The notes beneath the pieces are model-generated. The model had not been told where the DNA came from, did not search any database, and saw nothing but the letters and a program-made list of their open reading frames with translations. Positions 8,644-18,008 of a stretch of 64,000 bases of DNA are shown piece after piece; positions within the stretch are counted from its first letter, which is position 1; every line of letters begins with the position of its first letter. Origin of the DNA: Bacteroides sp. M10 (GTDB lineage: Bacteria > Bacteroidota > Bacteroidia > Bacteroidales > Bacteroidaceae). A program made the position numbers and the translations under genes. The stretch is taken from positions 558,001 through 622,000 of the forward strand of contig NZ_CP060488.1 in NCBI RefSeq assembly GCF_014334015.1, given 5' to 3'.

Positions 8644-9270
8644 ATGAAAACAAGAAAAAATATATACTTCAAGGTAGTAGCCTTGGCGGCTATTGCCATC
8701 GCCTTCGCTATGCCGGCTAAGGCACAGCTATCAGACAACGGATATGCGAATATCGACTGGCAGTTCAACGCTCCGTTAAGTAATCATTTTGCAGATAAAG
8801 CAAGTGGTTGGGGTATGAACTTCGAAGGTGGTTATTTCGTGACTCCTAACATTGGCTTGGGTCTTTTCCTGAACTATCACAGCAACCACGAATATGTAGG
8901 TCGCGAAACCTTTCAAATGGGTGCCGGTGAAGTTACTACCGACCAGCAGCATACTATTTTCCAATTGCCTTTCGGTGCTGCTGCACGTTACCAGTGGAAT
9001 CGTGGCGGATCTTTCCAACCTTATGTCAGTGCTAAATTAGGTGCTGAATATGCAAAAGTCCGCTCTAACTTCAATATGCTGGAAGCAAGAGAAAACAGCT
9101 GGGGATTCTATGCTTCTCCTGAAGTAGGTATCAATGTATTCCCATGGGTTTACGGACCGGGCTTGCACTTTGCTTTGTACTACAGCTATGGTACCAACAA
9201 AGCTGACGTACTGCATTACAGTGTAGACGGATTGAGTAACTTCGGTTTCCGCCTGGGTGTATCGTTCTAA
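8644..9270 (+). CDS. Small outer-membrane beta-barrel protein
   Basis: 208 aa. It has a signal peptide, MKTRKNIYFKVVALAAIAIA with cleavage after AKA (near residue 28). After that come alternating aromatic/polar strands, many glycines, and a terminal LGVSF ending in phenylalanine, typical of barrels inserted by BamA. It resembles the OmpA-like/OmpW-like porin superfamily (PF13505/13568 type). It pairs with the DUF4136 lipoprotein 15 bp upstream. Substrate and pore size cannot be predicted. Confidence 0.8.
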   Translation: MKTRKNIYFKVVALAAIAIAFAMPAKAQLSDNGYANIDWQFNAPLSNHFADKASGWGMNFEGGYFVTPNIGLGLFLNYHSNHEYVGRETFQMGAGEVTTDQQHTIFQLPFGAAARYQWNRGGSFQPYVSAKLGAEYAKVRSNFNMLEARENSWGFYASPEVGINVFPWVYGPGLHFALYYSYGTNKADVLHYSVDGLSNFGFRLGVSF

Positions 9271-9308
9271 AAAGAACTGCAACTATCAGAATAGTACGTT
9301 AATAATAA

Positions 9309-9357
9309 AAAAGGTAAAAGGTAGCTTTTAATATAGGCACCTTTTACCTTTCTTTTT
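9309..9357. terminator. Bidirectional terminator
   Basis: aaaggtaaaaggt (from about 9310) pairs with accttttaccttt (about 9339-9351) and is followed by a T-run on the plus strand. On the minus strand the same hairpin is followed by TTTTTTATTATT. It separates the convergent barrel gene and the GH3 gene. Confidence 0.8.
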
Positions 9358-12300
9358 TTATTTTTTCTTCATCGCATCATAAATAGCTCCCTGTATTCGC
9401 TCACGAATGTGCAGCTGGTTCAATTTGCGGTTCGTTACGTCCGGATAAATCCGGTTGCTAAGGAATACATAAACCAGTTCATTCACCGGGTCCACCCATG
9501 CACATGTACCGGTAAATCCGGTATGGCCATACACTTCGGCAGGTGCGGCAGGAGCACAATTCCCTTTCTTCGGATCATCTGCATCGGGCTTGTCAAAACC
9601 TAAACCACGCCGGCTGATCTTCGATGTTTCAGTAGTAAACAACTGGCAGGTTTCCTTACTTAGATAGCGTTGACCATCTATTTCCCCTCCATTCAGCAAC
9701 ATCTGATAAACGCGGGCTACATCACGGGCAGTAGAGAAAAGTCCGGCATTTCCGGCCAATCCGCCAAAGAAAGCGGAAGCCTCATCATGCACAACCCCCT
9801 GCAAAGTCTCTTTACGCAAGAAATGGTCTTTATTAGAAGGAACAATTTCCGATTTGGCAAAACGGCGTAAAGGCAAATAGCCTGTATGCTCCAACCCCAT
9901 CGGCTCATAAAACTCACGTTGCAAATAGGCTTCCATAGGCATACCGGCCAATTGTTCCACCAACATTCCCAAGAGTATAAATCCGACATCACTATATACA
10001 TAGCGCTTCTGCTTTAACGGAGCTTCTGCAATTTTCTCTTCTATCACCTTTCGGAAAGAACGATTTAACCACAAACTGTCACAGATCTGAACAGTATAAT
10101 CACCGGTTTTGACGGAAGAAACATATTCACTTTTGAACTTGAATTTCGGATTCGCCCATGAAGTGGTCCCCAACTGTAACGGATGGTGTGCATCTTTTCG
10201 TGCACTGAATAACTTTCCATCATAACTATCCTTGTCAATAGCTTCCTGGTAGAAAGGAATCCAGGAGGGTAAACCGGACTGATGATACAGAATTTCCTGA
10301 ATCGTTATATCTTTCTTATCAGTACGTTGTAAGAACGGCAAATGATCCGAAATCTTATCTGTCAGATTAAAACGTCCCTTGTCGTAGAGCTTCATAATGG
10401 CAAGCAAGGTGCCCGTCGTTTTTGAAAGGGAAGCCAGATCGTAGATATTCGTAGATTCGACACGAGAACTTCCTTTGCCCGTATAAGTACCGAAAGCCTT
10501 GTCGAACATGACATGACCGTTTTTCAGCACCACCACCTGGCAACCGGGATAGGCTCCCTGACGAATACCATCCAATGCAATGGAATCAATCCGTTTTAGA
10601 TGAGCAGAGGAAAGCCCGTATTCTTCCGGAACGAAATGCAACGGTGTTTTGGGAGTAATGGTCACTCCTGCTCCCGCCGGGAACAGCTCTCCCAAACTTG
10701 CCGACAACTGTCCGTCTGCAGATGCCTTGGCAAATAACACATCTGCTACCTGGCGCTGCACATCACTACTATAGCTATGCCCCAGCACCACCGCCGAAGC
10801 ATGAGCCACCGCACGCTGAATCTGCAACATCATCTTCCCGGGAGTAAAAAACAGATAAATGGCCGGGCTTTCGGGAACAAACTTCGCAAAGAAAGGCTGA
10901 TAAGGAGCCAACCGCTGTTCGCTGACGGCTACAATGATCCGTTTATAGGTAGACAGAGAATCACGTAACCGCTGATTTTCCTCTTCCGTCTGATTGGCAC
11001 GAAGGGAAAAACGAGCCAAAGACGTATAGCGGGAAAGTTGTTTCGCCAACGCATTAGTTTCTCCGGGATCTCCCACTTCGAGCAATGCAATCTTCTGTTC
11101 TTTGTCTGTATGCAGGGGGAGAATATGATTCTTATTGTTCAAAACGGTTATTGCCGCCAAGTTCAATCGGCGAACCAGATCACGTGTCTGCGGACTGTTA
11201 ATGCGTTGTTCCAAGCCGGACAATTGTACATACGACTTTTTCTTGAGCCCCAACACATATTTATAAGTCAAGACCTTACGACATTTGCTCTCAATATCTT
11301 CGCGGGTCAACTCTCCTTTTTCAATAGCTTCCAGTACAGCCGGTATCTCTTCCTTCAAGTTTCGGGGAGACAATACCATGTCATTACCTGCTTTCAAAGC
11401 CTGCAAACTGACATATCCATTTCCCGCCACTCCTTTCATGGCAAGCGCATCCGTAAATATGAGTCCTTTGAACGCCAGTTCATCTGTCAGCAAATCGTAT
11501 ACGACATTGCGGGACAAGGAAGACGGAAGTCCACCAATCGGTTCTATCACCGGAACTTGCAAATGTCCTACCATCATACCGCCCAATCCGGCACGGATGG
11601 CTTCTTTAAAAGGATAAAGTTCTACACTATCCAGACGTTCACGAGTGAAAGGAAGTACCGGAAGCGCCTTATGCGAATCGACATCAGTATCTCCATGTCC
11701 GGGAAAATGTTTGCACACAGATAAAACCCCTCCGCTTTCCAAACCGGAAGCATAAGCGATTACCTTATCAGCCACCTGTATCGGATCTTCTCCAAAAGAA
11801 CGGGTATTGATTACGGGATTTTCAGGATTTATATTCACGTCCGCCACCGGAGCAAAGTTGACCTGTACTCCAATCTGTCGACATTGACGAGCAACTTCAC
11901 GCCCGTATTCATAGAGCAGCTTGTTGTCACGGATACATCCCAATACCATATTCCGTGGAAAAACAGGCATACCACGCAAACGCATGGCCAGTCCCCATTC
12001 TCCATCAAAGGTAATCATCAAAGGGACTTTAGCCTGCCGTTGCGCCCGGTTTGTCAGTTCAACCTGATTTTGCATCTTCCCACCGGAAAAAAGAAGTCCG
12101 CCCACTTTATAGGTGTCGATGACTTCGCGCAACAGTTCCAGATTTCGTTTGGTATCTACCGGGGCAATGGTATAGATGAACAACTGCCCTACCTTTTCTT
12201 TAAAGGAAAGCTTATCCATAACCGAATCAACCCAGTGCCGGCAGTCCTTGTCCTGAAGGGCTTTATATACCAGCAGAGGTTCAACGGTTGTAGCATTCTG

Positions 12301-12369
12301 CGCCGGACTTGAAACCGTGCCGGCCGCAATAAGGAATAAAAGCGTTACTATTGAGGGGATTATCTTCAT
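9358..12369 (-). CDS. GH3 beta-N-acetylglucosaminidase fused to a class C beta-lactamase-like serine hydrolase
   Basis: 1003 aa with an N-terminal signal peptide (cleavage near residue 23). Residues 40-375 are a glycoside hydrolase family 3 domain of NagZ type: the KHFPGHGDTDVDSHKALP loop (220-237, histidine H233 as the expected general acid/base) and the nucleophile D307 in GLIFTDALAMKG. Residues 400-570 match the GH3 C-terminal alpha/beta domain. Residues 585-1000 are a penicillin-recognising serine hydrolase: S647-x-x-K650 in ASLSKTTG, a Y-S-D motif, and HTGFTG in place of KTG. It probably acts on peptidoglycan fragments in the periplasm, cutting GlcNAc-MurNAc links and handling D-Ala-containing peptides or esters. 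It overlaps the preceding metallophosphatase gene by 4 bp, so it is the third gene of that operon. Confidence 0.93.
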   Translation of the reverse strand: MKIIPSIVTLLFLIAAGTVSSPAQNATTVEPLLVYKALQDKDCRHWVDSVMDKLSFKEKVGQLFIYTIAPVDTKRNLELLREVIDTYKVGGLLFSGGKMQNQVELTNRAQRQAKVPLMITFDGEWGLAMRLRGMPVFPRNMVLGCIRDNKLLYEYGREVARQCRQIGVQVNFAPVADVNINPENPVINTRSFGEDPIQVADKVIAYASGLESGGVLSVCKHFPGHGDTDVDSHKALPVLPFTRERLDSVELYPFKEAIRAGLGGMMVGHLQVPVIEPIGGLPSSLSRNVVYDLLTDELAFKGLIFTDALAMKGVAGNGYVSLQALKAGNDMVLSPRNLKEEIPAVLEAIEKGELTREDIESKCRKVLTYKYVLGLKKKSYVQLSGLEQRINSPQTRDLVRRLNLAAITVLNNKNHILPLHTDKEQKIALLEVGDPGETNALAKQLSRYTSLARFSLRANQTEEENQRLRDSLSTYKRIIVAVSEQRLAPYQPFFAKFVPESPAIYLFFTPGKMMLQIQRAVAHASAVVLGHSYSSDVQRQVADVLFAKASADGQLSASLGELFPAGAGVTITPKTPLHFVPEEYGLSSAHLKRIDSIALDGIRQGAYPGCQVVVLKNGHVMFDKAFGTYTGKGSSRVESTNIYDLASLSKTTGTLLAIMKLYDKGRFNLTDKISDHLPFLQRTDKKDITIQEILYHQSGLPSWIPFYQEAIDKDSYDGKLFSARKDAHHPLQLGTTSWANPKFKFKSEYVSSVKTGDYTVQICDSLWLNRSFRKVIEEKIAEAPLKQKRYVYSDVGFILLGMLVEQLAGMPMEAYLQREFYEPMGLEHTGYLPLRRFAKSEIVPSNKDHFLRKETLQGVVHDEASAFFGGLAGNAGLFSTARDVARVYQMLLNGGEIDGQRYLSKETCQLFTTETSKISRRGLGFDKPDADDPKKGNCAPAAPAEVYGHTGFTGTCAWVDPVNELVYVFLSNRIYPDVTNRKLNQLHIRERIQGAIYDAMKKK

Positions 12370-13211
12370 TTATGTTTCAAAGTCAAATCGAGACGGCCTA
12401 CACGAACACCATTTTTTCCCGTGTGCATAACAGGCACCTCTTTTCCGTCCATATTCAAGTATGTTTTGGGGCCTTTCATAAATGTATGAGAGTGCCCGCC
12501 CAGAATCACGTCGATATTGCGTGTTCCGGCAACCAGATGTTCATCCATTTGAATGCCCAGATGAGACAGGCATACTACCAAATCACAACCTTCTTCGTCT
12601 TTCAACAAAGCAGCTATTTCGTTGGATACGCGGATAGGATCTTCATAAACGACTCCTTCGCATTTATTAGCCTGAATCATCCCTTCGGGTTGGGTTCCAA
12701 GGCCAAACACACCAATTCTCAAACCATATTTCTCAAGAACGACGTAGGGTTTAACTATATCTTTCAATACCGTAGCATCCAGATTATAGTTGGCACAAAC
12801 AACCGGGAAATTAGCCATCTTGAAAATGCGTTCCATATTATCCACATCGAAATCAAACTCATGGTTACCGATAGTCATAGCATCATAACCCATTTCATTC
12901 ATTAGTTTAACTTCCACTTCTCCGCGGAACATATTATAATAAGGTGTTCCCTGAGAAATATCTCCGCAGTCGAAAAGCAGCACATTCTTATGCTCCTTAC
13001 GAAACTGTTCGAGAAAAGCAGCCCGGCGAAGAAAACCGCCTTTGTTATAGTATTCGTCCCCCTTCTGATTGACAGGTTCGATACGGCTATGCACATCGCT
13101 TGTTTGTAAAATAATCACTTCTTTGGTATCCTTATCCTGCGCAAAAATTGAGAAAGTAAAGCTCAATGCAATACATAACAGGAATAATATCTGAATTCTT
13201 TTCATATTCAA
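12366..13211 (-). CDS. Periplasmic metallophosphatase, 5'-nucleotidase catalytic half
   Basis: 281 aa with a signal peptide ending ...FSIFAQ near residue 25. It has the calcineurin-like metal motifs of 5'-nucleotidase N-terminal domains in order: ILQTSDVHSR (D-x-H), FDCGDISQGTPY (GD), IGNHEFDFDVD (GNHE), VVCLSHLG, and VILGGHSHTF (GHxH). UshA-type enzymes are about 550 aa with a second substrate-binding domain. Here the protein stops after the metal domain, and the missing domain is encoded by the gene just upstream (13231-14016). The two probably work together on nucleotides or sugar nucleotides. Spacing is 19 bp upstream, with a 4-bp overlap downstream. Confidence 0.92.
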   Translation of the reverse strand: MNMKRIQILFLLCIALSFTFSIFAQDKDTKEVIILQTSDVHSRIEPVNQKGDEYYNKGGFLRRAAFLEQFRKEHKNVLLFDCGDISQGTPYYNMFRGEVEVKLMNEMGYDAMTIGNHEFDFDVDNMERIFKMANFPVVCANYNLDATVLKDIVKPYVVLEKYGLRIGVFGLGTQPEGMIQANKCEGVVYEDPIRVSNEIAALLKDEEGCDLVVCLSHLGIQMDEHLVAGTRNIDVILGGHSHTFMKGPKTYLNMDGKEVPVMHTGKNGVRVGRLDLTLKHK

Positions 13212-13230
13212 TATTTTTAGATTCTCCTTT

Positions 13231-14016
13231 TTATTTTATGGTAATACGTCCATCCAGTTTGGAGGTAATCGCTTTGCCTTCGGCAGTCTGTTTGCGTACA
13301 TAATCAAGAAATAGTCCGCGTAAGGTTGCGTTTTCGGGGCATACTCTCTTTTCTGCCTGCAGGAAAGCATCCATCCGTCCGTTTCCATCTGCCAGATAAT
13401 CGATAGTGGCCACCGTGTAAAGCTGGTCATCCTTTAGTGGTTTTTCACCGACAAAGGCGTTCAGCAACTTTCCATCTTTGGTGATTTCAAGGCGGATACC
13501 GCTCACTCCTTCTCCGTGCAGAGATGCAATCGCTTCAAAAAGACGTCTCAAGTCTGTTCCTTTCATAGTCAATACGCAAAGAGAATTCTCAAAAGGAAGA
13601 ATTTCAAACACATCGCCTACTGTGATATCCCCTTCGGGCAAGATATTGCGCAAGCCGCCCATGTTTACCAATCCCATATCGGCAGGTTTCCCCAACACCT
13701 GAACCGCTGCTTGCTGTAAAACACCTGCAACAAGGTCGGAAAGCAAACTTTCAGGAGCTCCTTTTTCCATTTTCATCGCACTGGTACCGATGACTTCATA
13801 CATCATCGCGTCTACCTTTTCCTTATAAGGCTTTAATATTTCGGCAGCTTTCGCATTGGGATGGGTGTCCCAAACAGAATCAATTGTTATCATGCTACCC
13901 TCTACTTTAGTTACTTCGTACTGAGCCGTAGTCTCGCGTGCGGTCCGGCAGGAAGTAAACAGGAAGCCTCCTGCCAACGCTGCCACCATCAGATACTTTG
14001 CATAAGTCTGTTTCAT
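13231..14016 (-). CDS. 5'-nucleotidase C-terminal (substrate-binding) domain lipoprotein
   Basis: 261 aa. The signal ends in the lipobox LFTSC (Cys23), so it is membrane-anchored. The rest matches the 5_nucleotid_C domain: LLSDLVAGVLQQAA, LVNMGGLRNILPEGDITVGD (the N-x-G-x-x-R base-binding region), FENSLCVLTMKGTDLRRLFE, and TVATIDYLADGNGRMDAF near the end. In UshA and relatives this domain binds the nucleotide base. Here it is a separate protein, transcribed before its catalytic partner. It is the first gene of the operon and has a divergent promoter shared with rplS. Confidence 0.92.
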   Translation of the reverse strand: MKQTYAKYLMVAALAGGFLFTSCRTARETTAQYEVTKVEGSMITIDSVWDTHPNAKAAEILKPYKEKVDAMMYEVIGTSAMKMEKGAPESLLSDLVAGVLQQAAVQVLGKPADMGLVNMGGLRNILPEGDITVGDVFEILPFENSLCVLTMKGTDLRRLFEAIASLHGEGVSGIRLEITKDGKLLNAFVGEKPLKDDQLYTVATIDYLADGNGRMDAFLQAEKRVCPENATLRGLFLDYVRKQTAEGKAITSKLDGRITIK

Positions 14017-14039
14017 GTTCGCTATTTTTAGATATGCTA

Positions 14040-14087
14040 CAAATATACAAAAACATTTGGCTATCTGGCAAATAATTCGTTACTTTG
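14040..14087. promoter_or_regulatory. Divergent promoter pair, nucleotidase operon and rplS
   Basis: On the minus strand TATATTTG (14047-14040) matches the -7 box TAnnTTTG, 24 bp before the nucleotidase lipoprotein ATG. On the plus strand, TTTG (14056-14059) and TTACTTTG (14080-14087) form a -33/-7 pair with 20 bp between them, giving rplS a leader of about 75 nt. The two promoters nearly abut. Confidence 0.6.
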
Positions 14088-14171
14088 CACCGCTTTCGCG
14101 CAATCGCTGTCAAGAGAAGAGATACTTGGTATGTTGCGTTGTAACGATGAAACAATTTAATAATAACAACA

Positions 14172-14522
14172 ATGGATTTAATTAAAATTGCAGAAGAAGC
14201 ATTCGCTACCGGAAAACAGCACCCGAGCTTCAAAGCAGGAGACACTGTAACAGTAGCATATCGTATTATTGAAGGTAACAAAGAACGTGTACAGCTGTAC
14301 CGTGGTGTTGTTATCAAAATCGCCGGTCACGGAGAGAAAAAACGTTTTACTGTACGTAAAATGTCAGGAACTGTAGGCGTAGAAAGAATTTTCCCAATCG
14401 AATCACCGGCTATCGATAGCATCGAAGTGAACAAGGTAGGTAAAGTTCGTCGCGCTAAATTGTACTACCTGCGTGCTCTTACTGGTAAGAAAGCTAGAAT
14501 CAAAGAAAAAAGAGCTAACTAA
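14172..14522 (+). CDS. rplS: Ribosomal protein L19
   Basis: 116 aa, the normal L19 size. It is a component of the 50S subunit at the 30S interface. Family landmarks are clear: [53 protein letters not shown] and the basic end [20 protein letters not shown]. It is transcribed alone, from a promoter at 14056-14087 to a terminator at 14550-14585. Confidence 0.98.
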   Translation: MDLIKIAEEAFATGKQHPSFKAGDTVTVAYRIIEGNKERVQLYRGVVIKIAGHGEKKRFTVRKMSGTVGVERIFPIESPAIDSIEVNKVGKVRRAKLYYLRALTGKKARIKEKRAN

Positions 14523-14549
14523 TAAGCCGAACTTTTCGATTCGAAATAA

Positions 14550-14585
14550 AAAAGGGAACTTCATTATGAGGTTCCCTTTTTTATT
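14550..14585 (+). terminator. rplS terminator
   Basis: aaaagggaac (14550-14559) pairs with gttccctttt (14571-14580) and is followed by tttatt. Confidence 0.9.
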
Positions 14586-14602
14586 GTGCATTTTCTCAAA
14601 CA

Positions 14603-14686
14603 TTCTCATGCCCATGAGAAAAAATTCTCACTGCAATGAGAATAATTTCTCATAGGTATGAGAATATTTTCTCACTACGGTGAGAA
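14603..14686. repeat. Four palindromes in exact 22-bp tandem register
   Basis: Four 18-bp units start at 14603, 14625, 14647 and 14669, so the period is exactly 22 bp. Each has fixed outer arms TTCTCA and TGAGAA around a variable centre. In three of four units the inner bases change on both sides so that pairing is kept: CAT/ATG, CATA/TATG, CAC/GTG. The array lies between the rplS terminator and the convergent ROK kinase gene. Confidence 0.9.
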
Positions 14687-14795
14687 TAACCCTTTGTCTG
14701 AATAAGCCGTATACGTCAGAAAGGACTAAATAAAACAAAGCCCCGAAAGTCATAAACTCCCGAGGCTCCATTACCTTTATTATAATAATGAAATG

Positions 14796-15776
14796 TTATT
14801 CTTTCAAATCTTTCAGTTCCCAAGCCAATGCACTGGCGCCCAGTACAGCAGCATCAGAATCCTTCAATTCGGAAACGAGCAATTTAGTCTTACCTTTATA
14901 GATATTCAGGATATTATCATCAATTGATTTCTGAATTGGTTTCATGATATAGTCACCGGACTTAGCCAAACCACCGAACAATACAATTGCTTCAGGGCTG
15001 GAGAATGCAATAGCATCTGCCAGTGCTTCACCCAAGATGTTACCTGTAAAGCTAAAGATTTCCTGTGCCAGTTTATCACCTTGTACAGCTGCATCATACA
15101 CATCTTTTGAAGTGATGTTTTCTGCAGGAATGTTACGAAGCAAGCTAGCATCCGTACGGGCAGCAAGGAATTCGCGGGCTGTACGAGCTACACCGGTAGC
15201 CGAGCAGTAAGTTTCCAGACATCCCTTACGGCCACAACCGCAAAGACGACCATCGCGACGGGCGATAACGTGTCCCAACTCACCTGCAAAACCGTCATGA
15301 CCATACACCATCTGACCGTTGATAACGATACCGCTACCCACACCAGTACCCAGTGTAATCATGATAAAGTCTTTCATACCACGGGCAGCACCGTAAGTCA
15401 TTTCACCGATAGCAGCAGCGTTTGCGTCGTTTGTCAAAGCAGTGGGGATACCCAGTCTTTCTTCAAACATGGCAGCCAACGGAAGAATTCCCTTCCAAGG
15501 CAGGTTCGGAGCAAATTCAATCGTTCCCGTGTAGTAGTTGCCATTCGGAGCACCGATACCAATACCTCTGATTTTATCAACACCACCATTAGCAATAATC
15601 AATGGAAGCAGACTTTTACACACTTCATCAGCGTATTCTTCTACTGTAGGGTAACCAGATGTTTTGATTGAACTGCTGGCAATAATAGTTCCGCGTGCGT
15701 CTACAATTCCAAAGACGGTATTCGTTCCGCCAATGTCAATACCTACTACGTAGGGTTTTTCCATGTTTGAATTCAT
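14796..15776 (-). CDS. ROK-family sugar kinase (glucokinase type)
   Basis: 326 aa. It phosphorylates glucose or a related hexose or hexosamine with ATP in the cytoplasm. The ATP-binding start GIDIGGTNTVFGIVD, the catalytic-region ALTNDANAAAIGE, the phosphate loop LGTGVGSGIVING, and the ROK zinc signature GELGHVIARRDGRLCGCGRKGC are all present. Size and motifs resemble the ROK hexokinase RokA described in Bacteroides fragilis, but orthology is not certain. An in-frame ATG four codons in (15764) is an alternative start. It is transcribed alone, convergent with rplS. Confidence 0.92.
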   Translation of the reverse strand: MNSNMEKPYVVGIDIGGTNTVFGIVDARGTIIASSSIKTSGYPTVEEYADEVCKSLLPLIIANGGVDKIRGIGIGAPNGNYYTGTIEFAPNLPWKGILPLAAMFEERLGIPTALTNDANAAAIGEMTYGAARGMKDFIMITLGTGVGSGIVINGQMVYGHDGFAGELGHVIARRDGRLCGCGRKGCLETYCSATGVARTAREFLAARTDASLLRNIPAENITSKDVYDAAVQGDKLAQEIFSFTGNILGEALADAIAFSSPEAIVLFGGLAKSGDYIMKPIQKSIDDNILNIYKGKTKLLVSELKDSDAAVLGASALAWELKDLKE

Positions 15777-15955
15777 GATACTTTTATTTAAAAGGGTTAG
15801 TTAATCATTAAGTTTACTGCACACAAATTACGTAAAGAAGATTGAGTCTACAAAATGTTTTTTGAAAAAAGTTCAACCTGTTTGCAACTTTTCGTATCTT
15901 TCGCACGTCTAATAGTAGAAAATTATCAGAAAACAGAAACTAAATAAAGAAAATT

Positions 15956-16672
15956 GTGATACAACTAACGAATATCAACAAGACCTACAACAACGGAGCG
16001 CCTCTCCATGTACTTAAAGGTATCAATCTCAACATCGAACAGGGAGAATTTGTTTCTATCATGGGAGCATCCGGGTCTGGGAAATCAACGTTACTCAACA
16101 TCTTGGGAATTCTGGACAACTACGATACCGGAGATTATTACCTGAACAACGTACTCATCAAGAACTTGAGCGAAACCAAAGCCGCCGAATACCGGAACCG
16201 TATGATCGGATTTATCTTCCAGTCATTCAATCTGATTTCCTTTAAAGATGCCGTAGAGAATGTAGCACTTCCTTTATTTTACCAGGGGATAAGTCGCAAA
16301 AAACGAAATGCGCTTGCCTTGGAATATCTCGACCGCCTGGGTTTAAAAGACTGGGCACATCACATGCCGAACGAAATGAGTGGCGGTCAGAAACAACGTG
16401 TAGCCATTGCGCGAGCTTTAATCACTCAACCACAAATCATTCTGGCAGATGAACCAACAGGAGCCTTGGACAGTAAAACTTCTGTGGAAGTAATGCAGAT
16501 TCTGAAAGATCTTCATAAACTGGGAATGACGATTGTCGTTGTCACCCACGAAAGTGGAGTCGCCAACCAGACAGACAAGATTATACATATCAAAGATGGA
16601 ATCATCGAACGTATTGAAGATAATATCGACCATGACGCTTCTCCTTTCGGAAAAGACGGGATTATGAAATAA
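15956..16672 (+). CDS. MacB-like ABC transporter ATPase
   Basis: 238 aa. First gene of a five-gene export operon. Walker A GASGSGKST is at residues 37-45, then a Q-loop (IFQSFNLI), signature MSGGQKQRVAIARAL, Walker B IILADEPTGALD and the H-loop VVVTHE. These place it in the LolD/MacB subfamily, which powers mechanotransmission rather than direct import. The start is GTG: the in-frame stop TAA at 15941-15943 leaves no upstream ATG. A -7-like TATCTTTC lies at 15895-15902. The two permeases follow. Confidence 0.95.
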   Translation: MIQLTNINKTYNNGAPLHVLKGINLNIEQGEFVSIMGASGSGKSTLLNILGILDNYDTGDYYLNNVLIKNLSETKAAEYRNRMIGFIFQSFNLISFKDAVENVALPLFYQGISRKKRNALALEYLDRLGLKDWAHHMPNEMSGGQKQRVAIARALITQPQIILADEPTGALDSKTSVEVMQILKDLHKLGMTIVVVTHESGVANQTDKIIHIKDGIIERIEDNIDHDASPFGKDGIMK

Positions 16673-16705
16673 GTATTAATTCCATGCGGCCACAGCGCAG
16701 CCTAA

Positions 16706-16740
16706 TACTTAATACTTGATACTCATTACTTAATACTTAA
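16706..16740. repeat. Five-unit heptamer array TACTTAA
   Basis: Five consecutive 7-bp units: TACTTAA, TACTTGA, TACTCAT, TACTTAA, TACTTAA. It lies between the ABC ATPase and the first permease, ending 4 bp before that permease's ATG. A matching array is at 52670-52704. Confidence 0.85.
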
Positions 16741-16744
16741 AAAA

Positions 16745-18004
16745 ATGATTGATATCTGGCAAGAAATATATAGTACCATCAAACGTAACAAGCTAAGGAC
16801 TTTTCTCACAGGATTTGCCGTGGCATGGGGAATCTTTATGCTTATCGTCCTACTAGGTGCAGGTAACGGACTGATCCACGCATTCGAGCAATCGGCTTCC
16901 GAACGTGCCATGAACTCCATCAAGATTTTTCCGGGATGGACCAGTAAATCATACGACGGACTGAAAGAAGGAAGACGGGTGCAACTGGACAATAAAGACA
17001 TGGATGCTACCAGTCATTATTTCCCGAATCATGTCATCAAGGCCGGAGCAACCGTGTGGCAGGGAGGCGTAAATCTTAGTTTCGGGCAAGAATACGTCAG
17101 CCTGAACCTTTCCGGCGTATATCCCAATCATACCGAGGTAGAAGTCGTGAAACTTTTCGAAGGACGTTTTATCAATGAAATCGATATCAAGGAACGCCGG
17201 AAAGTAATTGTACTCCATAAGAAAACAGCAGAAATCCTTTTTAACAAGACTCATACCGAGCCAATCGGACAGTTTGTCAATGCCGGAAATGTGGTTTATC
17301 AGGTAGTAGGTCTCTACAATGATAAAGGAGATAGCGGAGACAGTGATGCCTACATTCCTTTTACCACTCTGCAAACGATTTATAATAAAGGAGACAAGCT
17401 GAATAACCTGGTCATGACTACCAAAAATCTGGAAACAGTAGAGGCCAATGAGGCTTTTGAAGCCCATTACCGCAAAGTATTGGGAGCCAATCACCGGTTT
17501 GACCCTACGGACCACAGTGCCATCTGGATATGGAACCGGTTTACCAACTATCTGCAACAGCAGAAAGGTTCGGGCATGTTGCGTATCGCCATCTGGGTAA
17601 TCGGTATCTTTACGTTGCTTAGCGGAATCGTTGGAGTTTCCAACATCATGCTGATTACCGTCAAAGAACGTACCCGCGAGTTTGGTATTCGTAAGGCTTT
17701 GGGAGCTAAACCACTTTCCATTCTCTGGTTGATTATCGTAGAGAGTGTCACCATCACCACCATATTCGGATATATCGGCATGGTAGCCGGTATCGGAGTG
17801 ACCGAATGGATGAACAGCACTTTCGGTAATCAGACTATGGACACCGGAATGTGGACGGAAACCGTTTTCCTGAATCCGACAGTAGATATAAGAATCGCCA
17901 TACAGGCTACACTCACATTAATAATAGCTGGTACGTTAGCCGGATTATTCCCTGCCCGAAAAGCAGTCAGCATCCGACCGATCGAAGCACTTAGAGCAGA
18001 TTAA
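16745..18004 (+). CDS. MacB-type ABC permease 1
   Basis: 419 aa. The layout is MacB: an N-terminal membrane helix (LRTFLTGFAVAWGIFMLIVL), a periplasmic domain of about 230 residues, then three C-terminal helices beginning at AIWVIGIFTLLSGIVGVSNI. FtsX/MacB marks are present: MLITVKERTREFGIRKALGA after helix 2, and the terminal GLFPARKAVSIRPIEALRAD. It pairs with the second permease 4 bp downstream, probably as a heterodimer on the ATPase dimer. Confidence 0.93.
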   Translation: MIDIWQEIYSTIKRNKLRTFLTGFAVAWGIFMLIVLLGAGNGLIHAFEQSASERAMNSIKIFPGWTSKSYDGLKEGRRVQLDNKDMDATSHYFPNHVIKAGATVWQGGVNLSFGQEYVSLNLSGVYPNHTEVEVVKLFEGRFINEIDIKERRKVIVLHKKTAEILFNKTHTEPIGQFVNAGNVVYQVVGLYNDKGDSGDSDAYIPFTTLQTIYNKGDKLNNLVMTTKNLETVEANEAFEAHYRKVLGANHRFDPTDHSAIWIWNRFTNYLQQQKGSGMLRIAIWVIGIFTLLSGIVGVSNIMLITVKERTREFGIRKALGAKPLSILWLIIVESVTITTIFGYIGMVAGIGVTEWMNSTFGNQTMDTGMWTETVFLNPTVDIRIAIQATLTLIIAGTLAGLFPARKAVSIRPIEALRAD

Positions 18005-18008
18005 GACT

